Of a DNA stretch of 64,000 nucleotides, positions 36,050 to 45,675 are shown in pieces. Position numbers and translations under genes: made by a program. The stretch is taken from positions 34,217,429 through 34,281,428 of the forward strand of contig NC_134513.1 of assembly GCF_027942865.1 (NCBI RefSeq), written 5' to 3'. Every line of letters begins with the position of its first letter. Positions within the stretch are counted from its first letter, which is position 1. This stretch comes from Odontesthes bonariensis. Lineage: Eukaryota; Chordata; Actinopteri; Atheriniformes; Atherinopsidae. Below the pieces are notes generated by a model. That model searched no databases. It was given only the letters and a program-made list of their open reading frames with translations, and had not been told where the DNA came from.

Positions 36050-36322
36050 ATAACTTCACTGACTCAGGATTGCTCAAAGTTAACCTGCAAAAAAGCACAA
36101 GTTCCTTCTACCATTTGCTTAAACAAAACTAAGGCCAGACGTCTTGCTGATCACAAAAGCTTCCGCAAAGATTGATTTCTGAAGACACACAGTTCCTTCA
36201 GAGGACCCCATTTCGAACACTGACCATTTCTCATAAACACAATGAAAGCTTTTTCTTGATCGCCATAACTTTGGTATTTCTCAGGAGTTGAAGTCCTTCA
36301 TGAAAATGAAGAATCATAACTG

Positions 36323-36404
36323 TTGAATGTGGCCGTGAGGTTAAGGCGATGGATTAGAAAGCCATTGGGGTCTCCCCGCGTAGGTTCAAATCCTGCCGAC
36401 AACG
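36323..36404 (+). pseudogene. tRNA-Ser (AGA) lacking 5' acceptor strand, unit 3
   Basis: The 32-bp deletion replaces the 5' acceptor strand with TTGAATG, which cannot pair with CGACAAC. A and B boxes remain. The anticodon stem has one mismatch (GCCAT). Confidence 0.8.
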
Positions 36405-36708
36405 ATTACTTTACCGACTCAGGATTGCTCAAAGTTAACCTGCAAAAAAGCACAATTTCCTTCCACAATTTATTTAAACAAAACTAAGGACAGACGTCTT
36501 GCTGATCACAAAAGCTTCCGCAAAGATTGATAACTGAAGACACAACGTTCCTTGCTAGGACCCTATTTCGAAGACTGACCATTTCTCATAAACACAATAA
36601 CAGCTTTTTTTTATCGCCATAACTTTGGTATTTCTCAGGAGTTGAAGTCCTTCATGAAAATGATGAATCGTAACCGTTGAATGTCAAAGGTGAACACACA
36701 TGTATGTC

Positions 36709-36790
36709 GTTGTCGTGGCCAAGAGGTTAAGGCGATGGATTAGAAATCCATTGGGGTCTACCCGCGTTGGTTCAGATCCTGCCGACAAAG
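36709..36790 (+). tRNA. tRNA-Ser (AGA), array unit 4
   Basis: GTTGTCG faces CGACAAA, so the first acceptor pair is G-A. T loop TTCAGAT; variable arm has one change (tctaccc). Slightly degraded but foldable. Confidence 0.8.
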
Positions 36791-37050
36791 ATAAATTTAC
36801 CGACTCAGGATTGCTCAAAGTTAACCTGCAAAAAACCACAATTTATTTAAAGAAAACTAAGGACAGACGTCTTGCTGATCACAAAACCTTCCGCAAAGAT
36901 TGATTTCTGAAGACACAACGTTCCTTGCTAGGACCCCATTTCGAAGACTGACCATTTCTCATAAACACAATAACAGCTTTTTCTTGATCGCCATAACTTT
37001 GGTATTTCTCAGGAGTTGAAGTCCTTCATGAAAATGATGAATCGTAACTG

Positions 37051-37132
37051 TTGAATGTGGCCGAGAGGTTAAGGTGATGGATTTGAAATACATTGGGGTC
37101 TCAACGCGTTGGTTCAAATCCTGCCGACAACG
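37051..37132 (+). pseudogene. tRNA-Ser (TGA) lacking 5' acceptor strand, unit 5
   Basis: Has the 32-bp deletion form TTGAATG. The anticodon stem is also broken (TACAT) and the variable arm changed (tcaacgc). Unlikely to give a mature tRNA. Confidence 0.75.
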
Positions 37133-37435
37133 ATAACTTTACCGACTCAGGATTGCTCAAAGTTAACCTGCAAAAAAGCACAATTTCCTTCTAATTTATT
37201 TAAACAAAACTAAGGACAGACGTCTTGCTGATCACAAAAGCTTCCGCGAAGATTGATCTCTGAGGACACAACGTTCCTTGCTGGGACCCCATTTCGAAGA
37301 CTGACCATTTCTCATAAACACAATAACAGCTTTTTCTTGATCCCCATAAATTAGGTCTTTCTCAGGAGTTGAAGTCCTTCATGAAAATGATGAATCGTAA
37401 CCATTGAATGTCAAAGGTGAAGACACATGTATGTA

Positions 37436-37517
37436 GTTGTTGTGGCCGAGAGGTTAAGGCGATGGATTAGAAATCCATTGGGGTCTCCCCGCGTAGGTTC
37501 AAATCCTGCCGACAACG
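37436..37517 (+). tRNA. tRNA-Ser (AGA), array unit 6
   Basis: Same gene and flank variant as unit 2 (acceptor GTTGTTG, one wobble). Units 2-4 and 6-8 look like a block duplication 1468 bp apart. Confidence 0.9.
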
Positions 37518-37790
37518 ATAACTTCACTGACTCAGGATTGCTCAAAGTTAACCTGCAAAAAAGCACAAGTTCCTTCTACCATTTGCTTAAACAAAACTAA
37601 GGCCAGACGTCTTGCTGATCACAAAAGCTTCCGCAAAGATTGATTTCTGAAGACACACAGTTCCTTCAGAGGACCCCATTTCGAACACTGACCATTTCTC
37701 ATAAACACAATGAAAGCTTTTTCTTGATCGCCATAACTTTGGTATTTCTCAGGAGTTGAAGTCCTTCATGAAAATGAAGAATCATAACTG

Positions 37791-37872
37791 TTGAATGTGG
37801 CCGTGAGGTTAAGGCGATGGATTAGAAAGCCATTGGGGTCTCCCCGCGTAGGTTCAAATCCTGCCGACAACG
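37791..37872 (+). pseudogene. tRNA-Ser (AGA) lacking 5' acceptor strand, unit 7
   Basis: Deletion form; shares ggccgtgagg D arm and GCCAT anticodon-stem mismatch with units 3 and 9. Confidence 0.8.
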
Positions 37873-38176
37873 ATTACTTTACCGACTCAGGATTGCTCAA
37901 AGTTAACCTGCAAAAAAGCACAATTTCCTTCCACAATTTATTTAAACAAAACTAAGGACAGACGTCTTGCTGATCACAAAAGCTTCCGCAAAGATTGATA
38001 ACTGAAGACACAACGTTCCTTGCTAGGACCCTATTTCGAAGACTGACCATTTCTCATAAACACAATAACAGCTTTTTTTTATCGCCATAACTTAGGTCTT
38101 TCTCAGGAGTTGAAGTCCTTCATGAAAATGATGAATCGTAACCGTTGAATGTCAAAGGTGAACACACATGTATGTC

Positions 38177-38258
38177 GTTGTCGTGGCCAAGAGGTTAAGG
38201 CGATGGATTAGAAATCCATTGGGGTCTACCCGCGTTGGTTCAGATCCTGCCGACAAAG
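38177..38258 (+). tRNA. tRNA-Ser (AGA), array unit 8
   Basis: Matches unit 4 (CGACAAA 3' strand, TTCAGAT T loop) and adds GGCCAAGAGG in the A box. Confidence 0.8.
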
Positions 38259-38531
38259 ATAAATTTACCGACTCAGGATTGCTCAAAGTTAACCTGCAAA
38301 AAAGCACAAGTTCCTTCTACCATTTGCTTAAACAAAACTAAGGCCAGACGTCTTGCTGATCACTAAAGCTTCCGCAAAGATTGATTTCTGAAGACACACA
38401 GTTCCTTCAGAGGACCCCATTTCGAACACTGACCATTTCTCATAAACACAATGAAAGCTTTTTCTTGATCGCCATAACTTTGGTATTTCTCAGGAGTTGA
38501 AGTCCTTCATGAAAATGAAGAATCATAACTG

Positions 38532-38613
38532 TTGAATGTGGCCGTGAGGTTAAGGCGATGGATTAGAAAGCCATTGGGGTCTCCCCGCGTAGGTTCAAAT
38601 CCTGCCGACAATG
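38532..38613 (+). pseudogene. tRNA-Ser (AGA) lacking 5' acceptor strand, unit 9
   Basis: Deletion form, near copy of unit 7 at a 741-bp offset. Confidence 0.8.
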
Positions 38614-38885
38614 ATTACTTTACCGACTCAGGATTGCTCAAAGTTAACCTGCAAAAAAGCACAATTTCCTTCCACAATTTATTTAAACAAAACTAAGGAC
38701 AGACGTCTTGCTGATCACAAAAGCTTCCGCAAAGATTGATAACTGAAGACACAACGTTCCTTGCTAGGACCCTATTTCGAAGACTGACCATTTCTCATAA
38801 ACACAATAACAGCTTTTTTTTATCGCCATAACTTAGGTCTTTCTCAGGAGTTGAAGTCCTTCATGAAAATGATGAATCGTAACTG

Positions 38886-38966
38886 TTGAATGTGGCCGAG
38901 AGTTAAGGCGATGGATTAGATATCCATTGGGGTCTCCCCGCGTAGGTTCAAATCCTGCCGACAACA
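38886..38966 (+). pseudogene. tRNA-Ser (AGA) lacking 5' acceptor strand, unit 10
   Basis: Deletion form that has also lost one of the conserved D-loop GG (gagagttaagg). Discriminator A instead of the G used by seryl-tRNA synthetase. 81 bases. Confidence 0.75.
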
Positions 38967-39239
38967 ATAACTTTACCGACTCAGAATTGCTCAAAGTTAA
39001 CCTGCAAAAAAGCACAATTTCCTTCCACAATTTGTTTAAACAAAACTAAGGGCAGACGTCTTGCTGATCACAAAAGCTTCCGCAAAGATTGATTTCTGAA
39101 GACACAACGTTCCTTGCTAGGACCCCATTTCGAAGACTGACCATTTCTCATAAACACAGTGAAAGCTATTTCTTGATCGCCATAACTTTGGTATTTCTCA
39201 GGAGTTGAAGTCCTTCGTGAAAATGATGAATCATAACTG

Positions 39240-39321
39240 TTGAATGTGGCCGTGAGGTTAAGGCGATGGATCAGAAAGCCATTGGGGTCTCCCCGCATAG
39301 GTTCAAATCCTGCCGACAACA
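39240..39321 (+). pseudogene. tRNA-Ser (AGA) lacking 5' acceptor strand, unit 11
   Basis: Deletion form; loop TCAGAAA, anticodon-stem mismatch, discriminator A. Confidence 0.75.
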
Positions 39322-39613
39322 ATTACTTTACCGACTCAGGATTGCTCAAAGTTAACCTGCAAAAAAGCACAATTTATTTAAACAAAACTAAGGCCAGACG
39401 TCTTGCTGATCACAAAAGCTTCCGCAAAGATTGATCTCTGAAGACACACAGTTCCTTGCGAGGACCCCATTTTGAAGACTGACCATTTCTCATAAACATA
39501 ATAACAGCTTTTTCTTGATCCCCATAATTTAAGTCTTTCTCAGGAGTTGAAGTCCTTCATGAAAATGATGAATCGTAACCGTTGAATTTCAAAGGTGAAC
39601 ACACGTGTATGTC

Positions 39614-39695
39614 GTTGTCGTGGCCGAGAGGTTAAGGCGATGGATTAGAAATCCATTGGGGTCTCCCCGCGTAGGTTCAAATCCTGCCGACAAAG
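39614..39695 (+). tRNA. tRNA-Ser (AGA), array unit 12
   Basis: Full 5' acceptor strand; 3' strand CGACAAA leaves a G-A first pair. Other arms intact. Confidence 0.85.
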
Positions 39696-39987
39696 ATAAA
39701 TTTACCGACTCAGGATTGCTCAAAGTTAACCTGCAAAAAAGCACAATTTATTTAAAGAAAACTAAGGACAGACGTCTTGCTGATCACAAAAGCTTCCGCA
39801 AAGATATATTTCTGAAGACACAACGTTCCTTGCTAGGACCCCGTTTCGAAGACTGACCATTTCTCATAAACATAATAAAAGCTTTTTCTTGATCGCCATA
39901 ACTTTGGTATTTCTCAGGAGTTGAAGTCCTTCATGAAAATGATGAATCGTAACCGTTGAATTTCAAAGGTGAACACACATATATGTC

Positions 39988-40069
39988 GTTGTCGTGGCCG
40001 AGAGGTTAAGGCGATGGATTAGAAATCCATTGGGGTCTCCCCGCGTAGGTTCAAATCCTGCCGACAAAG
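39988..40069 (+). tRNA. tRNA-Ser (AGA), array unit 13
   Basis: As unit 12: GTTGTCG with CGACAAA, all other arms intact. Confidence 0.85.
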
Positions 40070-40359
40070 ATAAATTTACCGACTCAGGATTGCTCAAAGT
40101 TAACCTGCAAAAAAGCACAATTTATTTAAACAAAACTAAGGCCAGACATCTTGCTGATCACAAAAGCTTCCGCAAAGATTAATTTCTGAAGACACACAGT
40201 TCCTTGCGAGGACCCCATTTCGAAGACTGACCATTTCTCATAAACATAATAAAAGCTTTTTCTTGATCGCCATAACTTTGGTATTTCTCAGGAGTTGAAG
40301 TCCTTCATGAAAATGATGAATCGTAACCGTTGAATGTCAAAGGTGAACACATGTATGTC

Positions 40360-40441
40360 GTTGTCGTGGCCGAGAGTTTAAGGCGATGGATTAGAAATCC
40401 ATTGGGGTCTCCCCGCGTAGGTTCAAATCCTGCCGACAACA
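40360..40441 (+). tRNA. tRNA-Ser (AGA), array unit 14
   Basis: Acceptor stem complete. The D loop reads gagagtttaagg, losing one conserved G. Discriminator A. Probably weakened. Confidence 0.75.
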
Positions 40442-40714
40442 ATAACTTTACCGACTCAGAATTGCTCAAAGTTAACCTGCAAAAAAGCACTATTTCCTTC
40501 CACAATTTATTTAAACAAAACTAAGGCCAGACGACTTGCTGATCACAAAAGCTTCCGCAAAGATTGATCTCTGAAGACACACAGTTCCTTGCGAGGACCC
40601 CATTTCGAAGACTGACAATTTCTCATAAACACAATAACAGCTTTTTCTTGATCGCCATAACTTTGGTATTTCTCAGGAGTTGAAGTCCTTCATGAAAATG
40701 ATGAATCGTAACTG

Positions 40715-40795
40715 TTGAATGTGGCCGAGAGTTAAGGTGATGGATTAGATATCCATTGGGGTCTCCCCGCGTAGGTTCAAATCCTGCCAACAACA
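40715..40795 (+). pseudogene. tRNA-Ser (AGA) lacking 5' acceptor strand, unit 15
   Basis: Deletion form; D loop one G short; 3' strand CAACAAC; discriminator A. 81 bases. Confidence 0.75.
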
Positions 40796-41100
40796 ATAAC
40801 TTTACCGACTCAGAATTGCTCAAAGTTAACCTGCAAAAAAGCACTATTTCCTTCCACAATTTATTTAAACAAAACTAAGGCCAGACGACTTGCTGATCAC
40901 AAAAGCTTCCGCAAAGATTGATCTCTGAAGACACACAGTTCCTTGCGAGGACCCCATTTCGAAGACTGACCATTTCTCATAAACACAATAACAGCTTTTT
41001 CTTGATCCCCATAAATTAAGTCTGTCTCAGGAGTTGAAGTCCTTCACGAAAATGATGAATCATAACCGTTGAATTTCAAAGGTGAACACACATGTATGTC

Positions 41101-41182
41101 GTTGTCGTGGCCGAGAGGTTAAGGCGATGGATTTGAAATCCATTGGGGTCTCCCCGCGTAGGTTCAAATCCTGCCGGCAACG
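41101..41182 (+). tRNA. tRNA-Ser (TGA), array unit 16
   Basis: GTTGTCG pairs with CGGCAAC through one wobble, discriminator G, loop TTTGAAA. All arms intact: one of the best TGA genes here. Confidence 0.9.
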
Positions 41183-41455
41183 ATAACTTTACCGACTCAG
41201 AATTGCTCAAAGTTAACCTGCAAAAAAGCACATTTTCCTTCCACAATTTATTTAAACAAAACTAAGGCCAGACGTCTTGCTGATCACAAAAGCTTCCGCA
41301 AAGATTGATCTCTGAAGACACAACGTTCCTTGCTAGGACCCCATTTCGAAGACTGACAATTTCTCATAAACATAATAACAGCTTTTTCTTGATCGCCATA
41401 ACTTTGGTATTTCTCAGGAGTTGAAGTCCTTCATGAAAATGATGAATCGTAACTG

Positions 41456-41536
41456 TTGAATGTGGCCGAGAGTTAAGGCGATGGATTAGATATCCATTGG
41501 GGTCTCCCCGCGTAGGTTCAAATCCTGCCGACAACA
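41456..41536 (+). pseudogene. tRNA-Ser (AGA) lacking 5' acceptor strand, unit 17
   Basis: Deletion form, matching units 10 and 15 (gagagttaagg, TTAGATA loop, discriminator A). Confidence 0.75.
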
Positions 41537-41809
41537 ATAACTTTACCGACTCAGAATTGCTCAAAGTTAACCTGCAAAAAAGCACTATTTCCTTCCACAA
41601 TTTATTTAAACAAAACTAAGGCCAGACGACTTGCTGATCACAAAAGCTTCCGCAAAGATTGATCTCTGAAGACACACAGTTCCTTGCGAGGACCCCATTT
41701 CGAAGACTGACAATTTCTCATAAACACAATAACAGCTTTTTCTTGATCGCCATAACTTTGGTATTTCTCAGGAGTTGAAGTCCTTCATGAAAATGATGAA
41801 TAGTAACTG

Positions 41810-41891
41810 TTGAATGTGGCCGAGAGTTTAAGGCGATGGATTAGAAATCCATTGGGGTCTCCCTGCGTAGGTTCAAATCCTGCCGACAACG
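41810..41891 (+). pseudogene. tRNA-Ser (AGA) lacking 5' acceptor strand, unit 18
   Basis: Deletion form with D loop gagagtttaagg and discriminator G. Confidence 0.75.
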
Positions 41892-42196
41892 ATAACTTTA
41901 CTGACTAAGGATTGCTCAAAGTTAACCTGCAAAAAAGCACAAGTTCCTTCTACCATTTGCTAAAACAAAACTAAGGCCAGACGTCTTGCTGATCACAAAA
42001 GCTTCCGCAAAGATTCATCTCTGAAGACACACAGTTCTTTGCGAGGACCCCATTTGGAAGACTTACCATTTCTCAAAAACATAATAACAGCTTTTGCTTG
42101 ATCCCCATAACTTTGGTATTTCTCAGGAGTTGAAGTCCTTCATGAAAAGGATGAATCGTAACCGTTGAATTTCAAAGGTGAACACACATATATGTC

Positions 42197-42278
42197 GTTG
42201 TCGTGGCCGAGAGGTTAAGGCGATGGATTTGAAATCCATTGGGGTCTCCCCGCATAGGTTCAAATCCTGCCGACAACA
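42197..42278 (+). tRNA. tRNA-Ser (TGA), array unit 19
   Basis: Complete acceptor stem, anticodon TGA, variable arm ending cccgcat, discriminator A. Confidence 0.85.
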
Positions 42279-42582
42279 ATAACTTTACCGACTCAGAATT
42301 GCTCAAAGTTAACCTGCAAAAAAGCACTATTTCCTTCCACAATTTATTTAAACAAAACTAAGGCCAGACGTCTTGCTGATCACAAAAGCTTCCGCAAAGA
42401 TTGATTTCTGAAGACACAACGTTCCTTGCTAGGACCCCATTTCGAAGACTGACCGTTTCTCATAAACATAAAAAACTTTTTTCTTGATCCCCATAAATTA
42501 AGTCTGTCTCAGGAGTTGAAGTCCTTCACGAAAATGATGAATCATAACCGTTGAATTTCAAAGTTGAACACACATGTATGTC

Positions 42583-42664
42583 GTTGTCGTGGCCGACAGG
42601 TTAAGGCGATGGATTTGAAATCCATTGGGGTCTCCCCGCGTAGGTTCAAATCCTGCCGACAACA
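42583..42664 (+). tRNA. tRNA-Ser (TGA), array unit 20
   Basis: Complete acceptor stem; A box TGGCCGACAGG has one change; anticodon TGA; discriminator A. Confidence 0.82.
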
Positions 42665-42956
42665 ATAACTTTACCGACTAAGAATTGCACAAAGTTAACC
42701 TGCAAAAAAGCACAATTTATTTAAACAAAACTAAGGCCAGACGTCTTGCTGATCACAAAAGCTTCCGCAAAGATTGATTTCTGAAGACACACAGTTCCTT
42801 GAGAGGACCCCATTTCGAAGACTGACCATTTCTCATAAACACTATAACAGCTTTTTCTTGATCGCCATAACTTTGGTATTTCTCAGGAGTTGAAGTCCTT
42901 CATGAAAATGATGAATCGTAACCGTTGAATGTCAAAGGTGAACACACATGTATATC

Positions 42957-43038
42957 GTTGTCGTGGCCGAGAGGTAAAAGCGATGGATTAGAAATCCACT
43001 GGGGTCTCCCCGCGTAGGTTCAAATCCTGCCGACAACG
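42957..43038 (+). tRNA. tRNA-Ser (AGA), array unit 21
   Basis: Complete acceptor stem, discriminator G. D arm altered (gaggtaaaagc) and one anticodon-stem mismatch (TCCAC). Confidence 0.78.
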
Positions 43039-43343
43039 GTAACTTTACCGACTCAGGATTGCACAAAGTTAACCTGCAAAAAAGCACAAGTTCCTTCTAC
43101 CATTTGCTTAAACAAAACTAAGGCCAGACGTCTTGCTGATCCCAAAAGCTTCCGCAAAGATTGATTTCTGAAGACACACAGTTCCTTGAGAGGACCCCAT
43201 TTCGAAGACTGACCATTTCTCATAAACACAATGACAGTTTTTTCTTGATCGTCATAACTTAGGTCTTTCTCAGGAGTTGAAGTCCTTCATGAAAATGATG
43301 AATCGTAACCATTGAATGTCAAAGGTGAACACACATGTATGTC

Positions 43344-43425
43344 GTTGTCGTGGCCGAGAGGTTAAGGCGATGGATTAGAAATCCATTAGAGACTCCCCGC
43401 GTAGGTTCAAATCCTGCCGACAATG
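43344..43425 (+). tRNA. tRNA-Ser (AGA), array unit 22
   Basis: 3' strand CGACAAT still pairs G-T. The variable arm (tagagactccccgc) has lost its stem, which seryl-tRNA synthetase normally recognises. Confidence 0.75.
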
Positions 43426-43698
43426 ATAAATTTACCGACTCAGGATTGCTCAAAGTTAACCTGCAAAAAAGCACAATTTCCTTCCACAATTTATTTAAAC
43501 AAAACTAAGGACAGATGTCTTGCTGATCACAAAAGCTTCCATAAAGATTGATTCCTGAAGACACACAGTTCCTTGCTAGGACCCCATTTTGAAGACTGAC
43601 CATTTCTCATAAACACAATAACAGCTTTTTCTTGATCGCCATCACTTTGGTATTTCTCAGGAGTTGAAGTCCTTCATGAAAATGATGAATCATAACTG

Positions 43699-43780
43699 CT
43701 GAATTTGGCCGAGAGGTTAAGGCGATGGATTAGAAATCCATTGGGGTCTCCCCGCGTAGGTTCAAATTCTGCCGACAACG
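43699..43780 (+). pseudogene. tRNA-Ser (AGA) lacking 5' acceptor strand, unit 23
   Basis: Deletion form with CTGAATT in place of the acceptor strand; T-arm 3' strand altered (TTCTGC). Confidence 0.75.
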
Positions 43781-44085
43781 ATAACTTTATCGACTCAGGA
43801 TTGCTCAAAGTTAACATGCAAAAAAGCACAATTTCCTTCCACAATTTATTTAAACAAAATTAAGGCAAGACGTCTTGCTGATCACAAAAGCTTCCGCAAA
43901 GACTGATTTCTGAAGACACACAGTTCCTTGAGAGGACCCCATTTCGAAGACTGACCATTTCTCATAAACACAATGAAAGCTTTTTCTTGATCGCCATAAC
44001 TTTGGTATTTCTCAGGAGTTGAAGTCCTTCATGAAAATGATGAATCGTAACCGTTGAATGTCAAAGGTGAACACACATGTATATA

Positions 44086-44167
44086 GTTGTAGTGGCCGAG
44101 AGGTTAAGGCGATGGATTATTAATCCATTGGGGTCTCCCCGCGTAGGTTCAAATCCTGCCGACAACG
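44086..44167 (+). tRNA. Serine-type tRNA with ATT anticodon, unit 24
   Basis: The body is the same serine tRNA with long variable arm, but the loop is TTATTAA, anticodon ATT, which would read Asn AAU (and AAC if A34 is edited). Acceptor GTTGTAG has one mismatch with CGACAAC. Confidence 0.75.
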
Positions 44168-44440
44168 GTAACTTCATCGACTCAGGATTGCTCAAAGTTA
44201 ACCTAAAAAAAAGCACAATTTCCTTCCACAATTTATTTAAACAAAACTAAGGCCAGACGTCTTGCTGATCACAAAAGCTTTCGCAAAGATTCATCTCTGA
44301 AGACACACAGTTCCTTGCGAGGACCCCATTTCGAAGACTGACCATTTCTCATAAACACAATAACAGCTTTTTCTTGATCGCCATAACTTTGGTATTTCTC
44401 AGGAGTTGAAGTCCTTCATGAAAATGATGAATCATAACTG

Positions 44441-44522
44441 TTGAATTTGGCTGAGAGGTTAAGGCGATGGATTAGAAATCCATTGGGGTCTCCCCGCGTA
44501 GGTTCAAATCCTGCCAACAACG
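44441..44522 (+). pseudogene. tRNA-Ser (AGA) lacking 5' acceptor strand, unit 25
   Basis: Deletion form TTGAATT; A box TGGCTGAGAGG; 3' strand CAACAAC. Confidence 0.75.
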
Positions 44523-44827
44523 ATAACTTTACCGACTCAGGATTGCTCAAAGTTAACCTGCAAAAAAGCACAAGTTCCTTCTACCATTTGCTTAAAAAAA
44601 ACTAAGGCCACACGTCTTGCTGATCACAAAAGCTTCCGCAAAGATTTATCTCTGAAGACACAGAGCTCCTTCCTCGGACCCCATTTCGAAAACTGACCAT
44701 TTCTCATAAACACAATGAAAGCTTTTTTTTTATCGCCATAACTTAGGTCTGTCTCAGGAGTTGAAGTTCTTCATGAAAATGATGAATCGTAACCGTTGAA
44801 TTTCAAAGGTGAACACATGTGTATGTC

Positions 44828-44909
44828 GTTGTCGTGGCCGAGAGGTTAAGGCGGTGGATTAGAAATCCATTGGGGTCTCCCCGTGTAGGTTCAAATCTTG
44901 CCGACAACG
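44828..44909 (+). tRNA. tRNA-Ser (AGA), array unit 26
   Basis: Complete acceptor stem and discriminator G. The anticodon stem starts with a G-T pair. T-arm 3' strand CTTGC. Confidence 0.85.
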
Positions 44910-45212
44910 ATAACTTTATCGACTCAGGATTGCTCAAAGTTAACCTGCAAAAAAGCACAATTTCCTTCCACAATTTATTTAAACAAAACTAAGGCCAGAC
45001 GTCTTGCTGATCACAAAAGCTTCTGCAAAGACTGATTTCTGAAGACACAGTTCCTTGAGAGGACCCCATTTCGAAGACTGACCATTTCTCATAAACACAA
45101 TAACAGCTTTTTCTTGATCGTCATTACTTAGGTCTTTCACAGGAGTTGAAGTCCTTCATGAAAATGATGAATCGTAACCGTTGAATTTCAAAGGTGAACA
45201 CAAATGTATGTC

Positions 45213-45245
45213 GTTGTCGTGGCCGAGAGGTTAAGGAGATGGATC
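45213..45245 (+). pseudogene. tRNA-Ser (TGA) unit 27, 5' half, split by LTR element
   Basis: Acceptor 5' strand, D arm and the start of the anticodon arm, up to ggatc. The LTR element begins at 45246. The 3' half resumes at 55196. Confidence 0.9.
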
Positions 45246-45658
45246 TGTTAGATTCGGTTCTTTTAGTAGGAGGCTCAAGAACGGACCGCAGTAATTCAAG
45301 TGAAAATGAAGTGTTTATTGGTAGTCACACATCAAAGCATATCAGCGCTGGGCTCAGTGGAACAGAGCTCCCGCAGGAAGTCTGTCAGACTGGCCATGAT
45401 TTCCGGTTATCATGTTTATTTATAGTGTCATAGGTTGGACTCACATTCGACCGAGTATGATTGGACATGAGTAGGTTCAACATGCTTCGTCATATTCTCT
45501 GGATCAGCCCAAAACAATGTGTGTGTGTGAATCTGCCCTTGCTTTCCCAGGCTTTCCTAATTGTTTTGTCTTTCTACTCCTGGATCACTTTAGGTCATAT
45601 GGAAAAGTACTGAGCCCTATTTCATTCATAATGTCTAAGAACAAAGCCAATTTTAACA
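45246..45658 (-). repeat. LTR (3' LTR in element sense)
   Basis: 413 bp, appearing identical to the second LTR. In element sense it starts TGTTAAAATTGGC and ends CCGAATCTAACA. Confidence 0.92.
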
Positions 45659-45675
45659 ATCCCCCTTTTGAAGTG
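45659..45675 (-). promoter_or_regulatory. Polypurine tract
   Basis: On the minus strand, CACTTCAAAAGGGGGAT directly precedes the LTR, the position of a plus-strand primer. The same 17 bases recur at 45842-45858. Confidence 0.8.

Noticed and set aside
36700-40524. Repeated open frames of about 60-80 codons (for example LRRWIRNPLGSPRVGSNPAD) across the array
   Set aside because: They are chance translations of the tRNA-Ser units and spacers, on both strands, not protein genes.
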